From Bacteroidota bacterium (GTDB taxonomy: Bacteria > Bacteroidota > Bacteroidia > Bacteroidales > VadinHA17), in NCBI GenBank assembly GCA_011049175.1, contig DSCJ01000044.1:1-47365 (forward strand): DNA of 47,365 nt, in the 5' to 3' direction. The translations under genes were made by a program, and so were the position numbers. Below the pieces are notes generated by a model that searched no databases, was not told the DNA's origin, and worked only from the letters and a program-made list of their open reading frames with translations. Shown here piece after piece: positions 19,127 to 28,959 of this stretch. Position 1 is the first letter of the stretch. Every line of letters begins with the position of its first letter.

Positions 19127-20791
19127 ATGAGTAAATATGTAATTGGAGTAGATTTCGGCACATTATCCGGACGGGCGGTGATCGTCAATGTGGAAACAGG
19201 AGAAGAAGTGGCTACCAGTATTTATGATTATCCTCACGGGGTAATGGATGAAAAACTGCCCGACGGCACTCCTCTGGGGCTCGACTGGGCTCTGCAGCAT
19301 CCCGATGATTACCTGGAGGTTTATGCCAATACCATTCCCGAGGTGATGCGCAAATCGGGAGCAAAACCTGAGGAGGTAATCGGCGTGGGAATTGATTTCA
19401 CGGCCTGTACGGTTCTCCCGGTAAAAGCCGACGGCACGCCCCTGTGCAAACTGGATAGGTTCGCATCGGAGCCAAATGCCTGGATTAAGCTGTGGAAACA
19501 TCATGCCGCCCAGCCCGAGGCTAATAAACTGAACGAAATTGCCGAAAAAAGAGGGGAAAAATTCCTTTCCCGCTACGGGGGTAAGATCTCATCGGAATGG
19601 CTGATCCCCAAAATCTGGCAAACCCTGAATGAAGCACCTGAAATATACGCAGAAGCCGACCGGTTTATTGAGGCTGCCGACTGGGTGATCTGGCAGCTTA
19701 CCGGAGTGGAAAAAAGAAATTCCTGTACGGCCGGATACAAGGCCATCTGGCATAAACATGACGGGTATCCTTCACCCGATTTTTTTGCCGCCCTTGATCC
19801 ACGATTGAAAAATGTCGTAAAGGAGAAACTGTCTGCAGAAATTTATCCGGTCGGAACCAAAGCTGGAGAAATTACCGAAAAAGCAGCAAAACTTACCGGA
19901 CTGAAACCGGGAACCGCCGTGGCCGTGGCAAATGTCGACGCCCATGTATCGGTACCTGCCGTGGGGATCACCACCGCCGGAAAGATGCTCATGATCGTGG
20001 GAACTTCTACATGCCATATGGTACTGGGGGAAAAGGAAAAAACCGTGCCGGGTATGTGCGGGGTGGTCGAAGACGGGATCATCGAAGGCTTTTTCGGATA
20101 CGAGGCCGGCCAATCATGCGTGGGCGATCATTTCCAGTGGTTCGTGGAAAATTGCTGCCCGGAAGAATACATGAAGGAAGCACGGGATAAAGGGATGGAT
20201 ATTCACCAGCTGCTGACAGAGAAGGCATCGACCCTCAAACCGGGAGAATCCGGGCTGCTGGCCCTCGACTGGTGGAACGGAAACCGCTCGGTGCTGGTAG
20301 ACGTTGACCTTACCGGAATGCTGCTGGGGGCTACCCTGGCTACCCGTCCGGAAGAGATTTACCGTGCCCTGGTGGAAGCCACCGCTTACGGTACGCGTAT
20401 CATTATCGATACCTTCCATGAAAACGGTGTACCCGTTAAGGAACTGTATGCGGCCGGTGGTATCGCAGAAAAGAACCCCATGATCATGCAGATTTATTCC
20501 GACGTGACCAACCGCACGATCAAAATATCGGGTTCTCCCCAGGCTCCTGCACTGGGTTCGGCCATGTTCGGCGCCGTGGCAGCAGGCAGGGAAAGAGGGG
20601 GATTCGATTCAATTATGGAGGCCGCTCGTGTTATGGGCAAGGTCAAAGAGCAGGAATACACCCCCAACCCGGAAAATGTGGAAGTGTATGAAAAACTGTA
20701 TGCGGAATACAAAATACTGCACGATTATTTCGGAAGGGGAGACAATGATGTGATGAAACGACTGAAGGAGATCAAACGGTACGTGAAATAA
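19127..20791 (+). CDS. araB: Ribulokinase
   Basis: A 554-residue FGGY-family carbohydrate kinase that phosphorylates L-ribulose to L-ribulose 5-phosphate with ATP. The N-terminal nucleotide-binding motif [14 protein letters not shown], the substrate-side [20 protein letters not shown] and the C-terminal adenosine motif [10 protein letters not shown] fit AraB, and the length is typical (about 550-570). It is the last gene of the operon, 69 bases after araD. Two hairpins follow it at 20810-20829 and 20855-20886. The catalytic region appears intact. Confidence 0.97.
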   Translation: MSKYVIGVDFGTLSGRAVIVNVETGEEVATSIYDYPHGVMDEKLPDGTPLGLDWALQHPDDYLEVYANTIPEVMRKSGAKPEEVIGVGIDFTACTVLPVKADGTPLCKLDRFASEPNAWIKLWKHHAAQPEANKLNEIAEKRGEKFLSRYGGKISSEWLIPKIWQTLNEAPEIYAEADRFIEAADWVIWQLTGVEKRNSCTAGYKAIWHKHDGYPSPDFFAALDPRLKNVVKEKLSAEIYPVGTKAGEITEKAAKLTGLKPGTAVAVANVDAHVSVPAVGITTAGKMLMIVGTSTCHMVLGEKEKTVPGMCGVVEDGIIEGFFGYEAGQSCVGDHFQWFVENCCPEEYMKEARDKGMDIHQLLTEKASTLKPGESGLLALDWWNGNRSVLVDVDLTGMLLGATLATRPEEIYRALVEATAYGTRIIIDTFHENGVPVKELYAAGGIAEKNPMIMQIYSDVTNRTIKISGSPQAPALGSAMFGAVAAGRERGGFDSIMEAARVMGKVKEQEYTPNPENVEVYEKLYAEYKILHDYFGRGDNDVMKRLKEIKRYVK

Positions 20792-20809
20792 AATACCGTT
20801 AGATACCTG

Positions 20810-20829
20810 AACCGGAAAAATTTCCGGTT
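20810..20829 (+). terminator. Hairpin after araB, possible terminator
   Basis: AACCGGAAA (20810-20818) pairs with TTTCCGGTT (20821-20829). The two-base spacing means the real loop includes part of the A/T run. It lies 18 bases after the araB stop. No good T tract follows. Confidence 0.4.
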
Positions 20830-20854
20830 CTCATATAAATTTCTTAAATTTCGA

Positions 20855-20886
20855 AGAGGGATTATCCGCTGTGCGGTAATCCCTCT
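20855..20886. terminator. Second hairpin downstream of araB
   Basis: AGAGGGATTA (20855-20864) pairs perfectly with TAATCCCTCT (20877-20886), and an inner CCGC/GCGG pairing extends it across a 3-base loop. There is no T tract, so it may be a transcript-end stabilising structure or a protein site rather than a classic terminator. It lies in the 282-bp araB-HTCS gap, where no exact TAnnTTTG is visible. Confidence 0.4.
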
Positions 20887-21073
20887 GTGCACTCAGGCTC
20901 TGTCATACAGGTTCCCTCATCAGTTGAAAAGGGAGAGGCTGATTTGAGCCGGAAAATATTGCATGGGATCTTCTGCCAGTTGCACGTCTCTGGAAATGAA
21001 CAGAGCAAGAATTGAAGGGCTCCCATGACCCTGATTAAAGGATATTTTGTTGTACTACCGGGTATTGGTCAAC

Positions 21074-24000
21074 ATGAAGTATCCTGCTGGATATTGCCCA
21101 TGCATACCCGCCAAACGGCCGGGAAGAGTGCTTGTTTTTCTGTTTTTTCTTCTTTTCTTCCTTCCGGGCACCATGCCTGCCCAGAAAAAATCCATTCGTT
21201 TTCAGCATATTACTTCCGATGCCGGCCTGTCGCAGAACATGATCGATTGCATCCTTAAAGATCATAACGGGTTTATGTGGTTTGGCACGTGGGACGGGCT
21301 GAACCGTTTCAACGGATATTCGTTCGATGTATACCGGCATGATCCTTCCGATCCGAACAGTATATCCAGCAATTTTGTGTATACCATGGATGCCGATACC
21401 TCGGGGAATATCTGGATCGGAACCCGGAACGGCCTCAATGTTTTTCATTATGCCGGGAACCGGTTTTACCGTTATCTTTCGGAAAATGGGGAAGATATTT
21501 CCATCTGTTCCAATATTGTTCAGGCAGTGCTTTGCGACAGGAACGGAAATGTCTGGGTGGGAACGGATAAAGGCCTGGATAAGCTTATCCTACGCGAAAA
21601 CGGTTATGAGATCCGGAAGGTGGTACATGTTTCCCTGCATCCCGGCTTTTCTTCCACCGGAACCAGCAATATTACCAGCCTTTATGAAGACCGCAAGGGG
21701 CAGGTATGGATAGGGACCGGAGACGGTCTGTATGTGTATCGTGAAAACCGTAACGAATTCATGCATTTCCGGAATGATCCGGAAGATTCGAATACACTGA
21801 GCAACAATGTGATACATTGTGTATACCAGGACCGTGCGGGTATTTACTGGGTAGGAACCCAGAGCGGCCTCAACCGGTACGATGCGGAAACACATACATG
21901 GAAAGGATACAGTCACCAGCCGAACGACCCTTCCAGCCTGGTCCATAACTATGTGATGAGTGTGACGGAAGACCTGTTCGGCAACATGATCGTGGGAACG
22001 CTGGGCGGTTTGAGCATATACCGGGAAGAAACCGACGGTTTTTCGAATTACAGGCGCCGGCTGAATATTGACTGGGGGCTGAATAATGATTTTGTCAACT
22101 GCCTGTATGCAGATGAATCGGGCAATGTATGGGTGGGAACGGAGCGGGGAGGAGTGAACCGGTACAATGTTTTCCAGGAAAGGATAGGGTTTTTTGTGAA
22201 TGAACCCGACGATCCGAACAGTTTGAATCACAATACAGTCAATTCAATATATGAAGATGAAGCCTATATATGGATAGGGACTGCTGGAGGAGGATTAAAC
22301 CGGTATAACAAGAAAACGGGTACTTTCAGGTTTTACCGGGGCGATCCGGATAAGCCCGGTGCGCTGGGCAACGATTTCATTACATCCATGATCTGGGACC
22401 TTCAGGGGAACCTGTGGATCGGAACCTGGGGTGAAGGACTGTTCAAACTGACCCCCGGGAATGTTTCCACGGGCATTTTTATTCGGTACGGAGAGTCAGA
22501 AGAAGAAAATGGTCAATTGATCTCTGATTTTATTTCTTCTCTGGTGACAGACGACCGGGGGAACCTGTGGGTGGGCACCCTGGGGGGGCTCGACCGGTTT
22601 GATCCGGAAACGGGTACCTTTACCCATGTGGGTCGCGATTCATTGTCTGTTGTGATCGATCAGGTTGGGTGCCTGGAATTTGACAATGAAGGAAATCTCT
22701 GGGTGGGAACACGTATCGGGTTGCACAGGATAAGTCCGGAAGAAGATGGTGTGCTTCGTGGCAGACGGAACAGTATAACCACCTTTGTACACAATCCGGA
22801 TAATCCCTCTTCCCTGGGCGGAAATTATGTTATTTCCATACACCGGGGAAACGACGGGACCATGTGGTTCGGAACATACGGGAACGGGCTGGATAAAATG
22901 ATCTTACCCACAGCACATGACACTCCGCAGTTCATTCATTTTACCACCGACCACGGCCTGTCAAATAATATTGTATACGGTATTCTGGAGGATGACAACG
23001 GATGCCTGTGGCTAAGTACCGATCATGGATTATCAAGATTTGATCCGGAAAACGAAAGATTTTTCAACCTGTTCGTTTCCGACGGTTTGACAAGCAATCA
23101 GTTTTACTGGATGGCTGCTTACCGGAATGCAGAGGGAAGAATGTATTTCGGCAGCATGAACGGATGTATGGCATTTTATCCTGACAGTGTTTCATTTTTC
23201 AGCAAACCGCCCCGGGTGGTGCTGACCGATTTTAAAATTTTCAACCGTCCTGTGGAAGTGGGCTTGGAATACGGGAGCCGGGTGGTTCTGCAGAAAAATA
23301 TCACCCTTGCCGACCAGGTTCTGCTTTCATACCGTCAAAAAGAATTTTCCTTTGAATTTTCTGCCCTCGAATACAGTCAGCCGGAAAAGGTGGAATATGC
23401 ATACCTGATGCAGGGCTTTGATGAGGAATGGAAATATGTTGATCACAGTCACCGCCTGGTAAGCTACACCAATCTGCGGGGAGGCGAATACTTCTTCCTG
23501 GTAAAGGCCGGTGTGAACGGACAATGGACGGAACCTCCCCTGAAGATCAAAATTACCGTGATACCGCCTTTCTGGGTACAGTGGTGGTTCAGGATTCTGG
23601 TAGCGGTAGTCGTGATTATGGGTATCATGCTGTATATCCGCTGGCGAACCTTTTCTCTGGAGCGCCAGAAGAAGATACTCGAAGAACTGGTTAAACGCCG
23701 TACGGCAAAAATTGAGGAACATGAGAGGACTCTGCTGAAAAAAACCGAACAGCTCAGAAATGCATACCTCCAGACCCAGCTCCGCCAGGAAAAGATTGAA
23801 GAACAAAAGGAAGAACTTGTTTCGAGAAACATCGAGATACTTCAACAAAGGAACAAGCTGGTGGATATGAACAAGCGGATCCAGGAGATCAACCAGAAGC
23901 AATTGCGTTTCTTTACACAGATATCCCATGAATTTAAAACTCCCCTGACCCTGATCATTACCCCTCTAACACACATTATCAATCAGCTGGAGGCCCATCA

Positions 24001-25624
24001 TCCTTTACGCAACAGGCTCATGCTGATACATAGAAATGCCAGAAGGCTTCTGCATCTGATCAATCAATTGATGGAGATCAGAAAGATCAAAACCGGCCAT
24101 ACCGATTTCAAACCTGATCGTGCTGATCTGCCTGCCTTTGTCGAAAGCCTTTCCCGGTCTTTTTCCGAGCTGGCACGACAGAAAAAGATCACCTTTGTGG
24201 TGAATAATGCCGTAGGTTCCTGCAGAACAACCTATGACCGGGATAAGATGGAGATCATTGTTTCCAACCTGCTGTCGAATGCCTTTAAAAATACCCCGGA
24301 AAACGGAAAAATTACGGTTTCTGTCAGTATAACAGGTCCCCGGGTGATGGAAGAAGAAATACAGATTCTTGGAAAACGAATGATCAGACAGGGTGAACCG
24401 GAAGAATTTCTGGAAATCCGGGTGCAGGATACCGGGATCGGGATAGATACACAATACCTGAAAGACATTTTCCAGAATTTCTACCGTATTTCCGGCCGTC
24501 AGGAAGGTTCTTCGGGCGGGACGGGAATCGGCCTGTTCCTGACCAAGGAACTGGTTAAAATCCACAGGGGTTTGTTGTATGTAAAGAGTGCCCCCGGCCG
24601 GGGAACCACATTTCGTGTACTGATTCCCAGAGGGAATGAGGAACTTGTATACGGTGAATATTTCAGGAAGCAGGATGATCTTCTTGTGGAAAAGCATGGA
24701 GATGCATGGGTTCCTCATTTTGTGCCGAAAAAAGAAACCCTGCCGTCAAACTGGAAGGTTCAGAAAGCAGAGGCCGGACCATCGGATGAAAAACACAAAC
24801 CCTTGCTGCTGTTTCTGGATGATGACGAGGATATGGTAGGATGCATGATCGATTTCTTCACACCTTCTTTCCGGATGTTGACGGCCGGAAATGCCACCGA
24901 CGGGATGGCTCTGGCCGAAAAATTCAGCCCCGATATCATTATTTCCGATATTATGATGCCCGGCACAGACGGGATTGAGTTTGCCTCTCGGATCAAATCC
25001 AACCTGCTCACCTCTCATATTCCGGTAATTCTGTTGTCTGCCCGTTCAGAAGTGGAGGATTTTGTCGAAGGACTGGAGTCGGGCGCCGACGATTATATTT
25101 CCAAACCCTTCCATCTTGAAATCCTGGAGGCCAAAATAACCAGTTTGCTCTCCAACAGGCGCAAGCTCCAGAAGATCTTTTCGGGAAGCCTGGTTTCCGA
25201 CCCGGGCGATATTGCCACGTCAGCTACAGACCGGGAGTTTATCGGAAAAATCCTGAACATTGTGGAAGGCAACCTCACGGATCCGGAATTCGGAGTACAA
25301 AGGCTGGCTTTTGAGATGTGTGTCAGTCGCAGCCTGCTGCATAAAAAACTTAGTGCCATAGCGGGAATGTCGGCCAATGATTTTATTACCACCCTGAGGT
25401 TAAAGAAGGCTGCCCGGCTTCTGCTGCAGGGCGGTTTAAACATTACCGGTGTGGCGTTTGAGGTGGGATTCAACGACCCGAAATATTTCAGCCGTTGTTT
25501 CAGAAAATATTTCGGCAAATCACCCACCGATTATATCCAGGATTCCGGCAGGGACCCCCTCCCGGGAACACATGCTTCCTTCACTTCTTTCCGCTCAGGG
25601 GAAAGGGGTTCAAAAGAACCATAA
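21074..25624 (+). CDS. Hybrid two-component system regulator (HTCS) of the arabinan PUL
   Basis: A 1,516-residue one-protein sensor-regulator. The ATG at 21074 gives a signal peptide of about 37 residues; an upstream open TTG at 21047 is less likely. The periplasmic part contains two-component regulator propeller repeats such as GNIWIGTRNGLN and GNVWVGTDKGLD (about 30-770) and a Y_Y_Y domain (about 780-840). One membrane segment follows near 837-857, then a coiled coil. The kinase core has H952 in QISHEFKTPL and ATPase boxes NLLSNAFKNTP and GGTGIGLFLTK. The receiver domain has D1292 in SDIMMPG and a KPF motif. The C-terminus is an AraC-type helix-turn-helix (about 1400-1500). It directly precedes susC on the same strand, so it should activate this PUL on binding arabinan-derived oligosaccharides. 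The ligand is inferred. Confidence 0.97.
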   Translation: MKYPAGYCPCIPAKRPGRVLVFLFFLLFFLPGTMPAQKKSIRFQHITSDAGLSQNMIDCILKDHNGFMWFGTWDGLNRFNGYSFDVYRHDPSDPNSISSNFVYTMDADTSGNIWIGTRNGLNVFHYAGNRFYRYLSENGEDISICSNIVQAVLCDRNGNVWVGTDKGLDKLILRENGYEIRKVVHVSLHPGFSSTGTSNITSLYEDRKGQVWIGTGDGLYVYRENRNEFMHFRNDPEDSNTLSNNVIHCVYQDRAGIYWVGTQSGLNRYDAETHTWKGYSHQPNDPSSLVHNYVMSVTEDLFGNMIVGTLGGLSIYREETDGFSNYRRRLNIDWGLNNDFVNCLYADESGNVWVGTERGGVNRYNVFQERIGFFVNEPDDPNSLNHNTVNSIYEDEAYIWIGTAGGGLNRYNKKTGTFRFYRGDPDKPGALGNDFITSMIWDLQGNLWIGTWGEGLFKLTPGNVSTGIFIRYGESEEENGQLISDFISSLVTDDRGNLWVGTLGGLDRFDPETGTFTHVGRDSLSVVIDQVGCLEFDNEGNLWVGTRIGLHRISPEEDGVLRGRRNSITTFVHNPDNPSSLGGNYVISIHRGNDGTMWFGTYGNGLDKMILPTAHDTPQFIHFTTDHGLSNNIVYGILEDDNGCLWLSTDHGLSRFDPENERFFNLFVSDGLTSNQFYWMAAYRNAEGRMYFGSMNGCMAFYPDSVSFFSKPPRVVLTDFKIFNRPVEVGLEYGSRVVLQKNITLADQVLLSYRQKEFSFEFSALEYSQPEKVEYAYLMQGFDEEWKYVDHSHRLVSYTNLRGGEYFFLVKAGVNGQWTEPPLKIKITVIPPFWVQWWFRILVAVVVIMGIMLYIRWRTFSLERQKKILEELVKRRTAKIEEHERTLLKKTEQLRNAYLQTQLRQEKIEEQKEELVSRNIEILQQRNKLVDMNKRIQEINQKQLRFFTQISHEFKTPLTLIITPLTHIINQLEAHHPLRNRLMLIHRNARRLLHLINQLMEIRKIKTGHTDFKPDRADLPAFVESLSRSFSELARQKKITFVVNNAVGSCRTTYDRDKMEIIVSNLLSNAFKNTPENGKITVSVSITGPRVMEEEIQILGKRMIRQGEPEEFLEIRVQDTGIGIDTQYLKDIFQNFYRISGRQEGSSGGTGIGLFLTKELVKIHRGLLYVKSAPGRGTTFRVLIPRGNEELVYGEYFRKQDDLLVEKHGDAWVPHFVPKKETLPSNWKVQKAEAGPSDEKHKPLLLFLDDDEDMVGCMIDFFTPSFRMLTAGNATDGMALAEKFSPDIIISDIMMPGTDGIEFASRIKSNLLTSHIPVILLSARSEVEDFVEGLESGADDYISKPFHLEILEAKITSLLSNRRKLQKIFSGSLVSDPGDIATSATDREFIGKILNIVEGNLTDPEFGVQRLAFEMCVSRSLLHKKLSAIAGMSANDFITTLRLKKAARLLLQGGLNITGVAFEVGFNDPKYFSRCFRKYFGKSPTDYIQDSGRDPLPGTHASFTSFRSGERGSKEP

Positions 25625-25726
25625 TGCTCCTGCCTTTCCGGGGGTTGTACATTCCTTGTGGCAAAATCATCTTTTTCACCGGGAAAAGGAATCTTTTCTC
25701 ATGATCTTTTACACATTCGTCCACCA

Positions 25727-25740
25727 TAAATACGTATTTA
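25727..25740. promoter_or_regulatory. 14-bp perfect palindrome upstream of susC
   Basis: TAAATACGTATTTA is fully self-complementary and lies 66 bases before the susC ATG, in the 181-bp gap after the HTCS gene. Three copies of ATCTTTT also occur nearby at 25669, 25691 and 25704. Either could be a regulator site. No exact TAnnTTTG is present. Confidence 0.4.
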
Positions 25741-25805
25741 TCCACCTCAGGCCGCCCATCTTGTTATAATTTTTCACATAAGCTTAACCCTAAAATCTAA
25801 CATCT

Positions 25806-28800
25806 ATGAACAAAAAACTCATTTATTGTCTGTGCAGAAGCATATTTCTTCTTCTGCTATGGACAACGGGAATCGTTTTTGCGCAGGAATTTACGATCAC
25901 CGGCACCATTACCGACCAGACCACCGGTGAGCCATTGCCGGCTGTCAATATCCTGGTCAAAGGCACTCAAACGGGGACCATTTCCGGTGCCAACGGGATT
26001 TATTCCATCACGGTGCCCGGACCAGACGCCGTGCTGGTGTTTTCTTTTGTGGGGTATACCACGCTGGAGGAGCCTGTGAACGGAAGAAACCGGGTTGATG
26101 TGGTAATGGAAGAAGACATCCTGGCCCTGGAAGAACTGGTGGTGATTGGGTACGGTACCCAGAAGAAATCAGACCTTACCGGGTCAGTTACTGTGGTGGA
26201 TGTGCAGGAAATGTCAAAAATGGCTACTCACGATGTGACAAAAGCCCTGCAGGGGAAAGTGCCGGGCGTTAGTGTGCAGAGTGGTGGAGAACCGGGAGCC
26301 AGTCCGCAGGTCCAGATCCGCGGGATTGGAACCTTCGGGAACAATGATCCGCTGTATATTATCGACGGAGTGGTAGCTCCCATACAAGACTTTCCCCTGT
26401 CACAGATTGAATCCATTCAGGTACTGAAAGATGCCTCGGCCAGTGCCATTTACGGATCGCGGGCTGCCAACGGGGTGGTGATCATTACCACCCGCCGGGG
26501 AACAAAAGGCAAACTGAAGGTGGATTACCAGGGATATTACGGTATGCAAAATGTGACGGGACGCTATGATGTGTTGAACCGGGAACAGTACCAGATGCTG
26601 GTGAACGAAGCCTGTTTGAATGCAGGCGAACCCCTGGTGCTGGGCAATGACCCCACTTCGACCGAATTTATCGATGACATTGATACCGACTGGCAGGAAG
26701 AAGCCCTGACCACCGGGGGGATTACAGAGCATATCCTGAACATTTCCGGAGGAACGGAAAGTTCCACTTTCCATGCGGCCCTGAGCTATTTCGACCAGAC
26801 CGGGACCATGCAAGGCCCGGCTCCCCGGTATACCCGTTACTCGGTTACCGTAAACTCCGACCATAAAAAAGGCCGTTTCAGTTTTGGCGAATCCATTCAT
26901 TACACCTCGGCCGACCAGGTAAGAATGACCCACCTGCATGTCGGGAACCCGATATGGGACATGGTAAAGGCAATCCCCACCATGCCGGTGTACGATGAAA
27001 ATCGGCTGGGCGGCTTCGGTGGAGCCGACAACCAGATCCACAAAGCCATTACCCTGAATGTGATCGGAGTGAATAACCTGTTGGAAGCAAACACAGTAAG
27101 AAACCGTTTTCTGGGGAATGTATACGGCGACTATGAATTCTTCGAGGGCCTGAACTATAACCTCAGCCTAAGTTACGAACGGGTTGACTGGCGAGATTTT
27201 TACTTCGTGCCGGAATATGACCTGGGCTGGTTTTTCCAGAATACCGTGTCGAAGCTGGATGACTGGAGAGGATTTGGTTTTACCGGAACCCTCGAACAAA
27301 CGATTACTTTCGACAGGTTCTTTGGCGATCATCACGTCACCGCCATGGTGGGGAATACCGTGCTGGATGCCCAGGTGAAGCGTATCGAGGGCCATGCGGA
27401 AGAACTGCCCAGGCCGTATTCCAAAACCCTGAGCAACGGTACCTCCGGGATTAGTGTCACGAGCTGGGAAGGTCAGAACAGACTGCTTTCCTACTTTGGC
27501 CGTGTGATATACGATTATGATAACCGGTATTATCTTACCGCTACCCTGAGGCGCGACGGTTCTTCCCGATTCAGTGAAGATTACCGCTGGGGGAACTTCC
27601 CCTCGGTAGCTCTGGCATGGAAGGTTCATAACGAAAGTTTCATGCGCGATAATCCCACCATCAGCCAGTTAAAGCTCCGCTTCAGTTACGGGGTGTTGGG
27701 AAATCAGGAAATCGGGAATTACCTGTACAGTACCTATGTGAATCCTTATGCCCATGCCGTATTCAACGGCATACTGGCTCCGGGGATCATTCCGCTGGAA
27801 TTCGGAACCCCCGATATCCGCTGGGAAGAGAAAAAATCGACCAATTTCGGTGTGGATATGGGTTTCATGAATAACCGGATCTACCTTACCGCCGAGTATT
27901 ATGACAATACCACCGACGATATGCTGGTCAGTGTGCCAATTCCAGAATCCACAGGGGTTTACAACTGGAAATCCCCTACGGTGAACGGGGCATCCATCCG
28001 GAACAGCGGGTTTGAATTTAACCTGGGATACCGGAAGTCGAGGGGTGAATTTACTTTCGATGTCAGCGGGAACCTGACCACTCTGAACAATGAAGTGCTT
28101 TCGCTCGGATACGGCGACCGGCCCATTTACGGTACCATGACCCGCACCGCCGTGGGCAGCGAAGTAGGCCAGTTTTACGGCTTCATTATTGACGGGATAT
28201 TCCAGACACAGGACGAGATTGATGCCCTGAATGCCGCTTCGCCAACCGGTTTCTACCAGCTTTCGGGTACGTCTCCCGGCGACTTCAAATTCAGGGATAT
28301 CAATGGAAGAAATGCTGAAGGCGAACTGACCGGGGAGCCCGACGGAAAAATCGACGACGACGACCGTACCTACCTGGGAAGTGCCATTCCTGATGTGATG
28401 TTCGGTTTTAATCTGAGCGCTGCCTACCGTCATTTTGATTTTACTGTCAGCGCTCACGGCGTGGCCGGAAACATGATCCTCAATACCATCAGGGGTACGC
28501 TCGAGAACGGGGGCGATTACAACAACATGTCGACCCGGATGCTCGACCGCTGGACACCTACCAATACCGATACCGATATCCCCAGGGTTGTGATCGGCGA
28601 TCCCAACCAGAATGCACGGGCTTCGGCCAGATTCCTTGAACCGGGTGATTACCTGAAAATTGATAACGTGCAACTGGGATATACCTTGCCGGCAGACCTG
28701 GTCGGACGTGTCGGAGTGGCAGGTGTGCGGGTGTATCTTCAGGCGCAGAACCTGATTACTTTCACCAAATACACGGGTTTTGACCCCGATTTTGGGTATG

Positions 28801-28919
28801 ATGTGCTGTGGGACCGCGGAGTGGACCATCCCACCTATCCCAACAAGCCCTTTACCCGGTTTATGGGAGGACTTCCAAACCCCAGAACCCTGATGGCCGG
28901 TGTACAGGTCAGTTTCTAA
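25806..28919 (+). CDS. SusC-family TonB-dependent outer-membrane transporter
   Basis: A 1,037-residue TonB-linked outer-membrane protein. A signal peptide ending near FAQ is followed by a carboxypeptidase-D-like regulatory domain (about 25-110: GTITDQTTGEPLPAVNILVKG), a plug domain with VIGYGTQKKSDLTGSV, and a large beta-barrel ending in VQVSF. With SusD it forms the bin-like importer for oligosaccharides, powered by TonB. The susD ATG lies 13 or 40 bases beyond its stop, depending on which start is used. By context the cargo is arabino-oligosaccharides released from arabinan. Length and domain order are normal for the family. Confidence 0.97.
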   Translation: MNKKLIYCLCRSIFLLLLWTTGIVFAQEFTITGTITDQTTGEPLPAVNILVKGTQTGTISGANGIYSITVPGPDAVLVFSFVGYTTLEEPVNGRNRVDVVMEEDILALEELVVIGYGTQKKSDLTGSVTVVDVQEMSKMATHDVTKALQGKVPGVSVQSGGEPGASPQVQIRGIGTFGNNDPLYIIDGVVAPIQDFPLSQIESIQVLKDASASAIYGSRAANGVVIITTRRGTKGKLKVDYQGYYGMQNVTGRYDVLNREQYQMLVNEACLNAGEPLVLGNDPTSTEFIDDIDTDWQEEALTTGGITEHILNISGGTESSTFHAALSYFDQTGTMQGPAPRYTRYSVTVNSDHKKGRFSFGESIHYTSADQVRMTHLHVGNPIWDMVKAIPTMPVYDENRLGGFGGADNQIHKAITLNVIGVNNLLEANTVRNRFLGNVYGDYEFFEGLNYNLSLSYERVDWRDFYFVPEYDLGWFFQNTVSKLDDWRGFGFTGTLEQTITFDRFFGDHHVTAMVGNTVLDAQVKRIEGHAEELPRPYSKTLSNGTSGISVTSWEGQNRLLSYFGRVIYDYDNRYYLTATLRRDGSSRFSEDYRWGNFPSVALAWKVHNESFMRDNPTISQLKLRFSYGVLGNQEIGNYLYSTYVNPYAHAVFNGILAPGIIPLEFGTPDIRWEEKKSTNFGVDMGFMNNRIYLTAEYYDNTTDDMLVSVPIPESTGVYNWKSPTVNGASIRNSGFEFNLGYRKSRGEFTFDVSGNLTTLNNEVLSLGYGDRPIYGTMTRTAVGSEVGQFYGFIIDGIFQTQDEIDALNAASPTGFYQLSGTSPGDFKFRDINGRNAEGELTGEPDGKIDDDDRTYLGSAIPDVMFGFNLSAAYRHFDFTVSAHGVAGNMILNTIRGTLENGGDYNNMSTRMLDRWTPTNTDTDIPRVVIGDPNQNARASARFLEPGDYLKIDNVQLGYTLPADLVGRVGVAGVRVYLQAQNLITFTKYTGFDPDFGYDVLWDRGVDHPTYPNKPFTRFMGGLPNPRTLMAGVQVSF

Positions 28920-28959
28920 GTCAGTAAACCAAATGAAAAAGAACAAAAACGTGGAAAAT

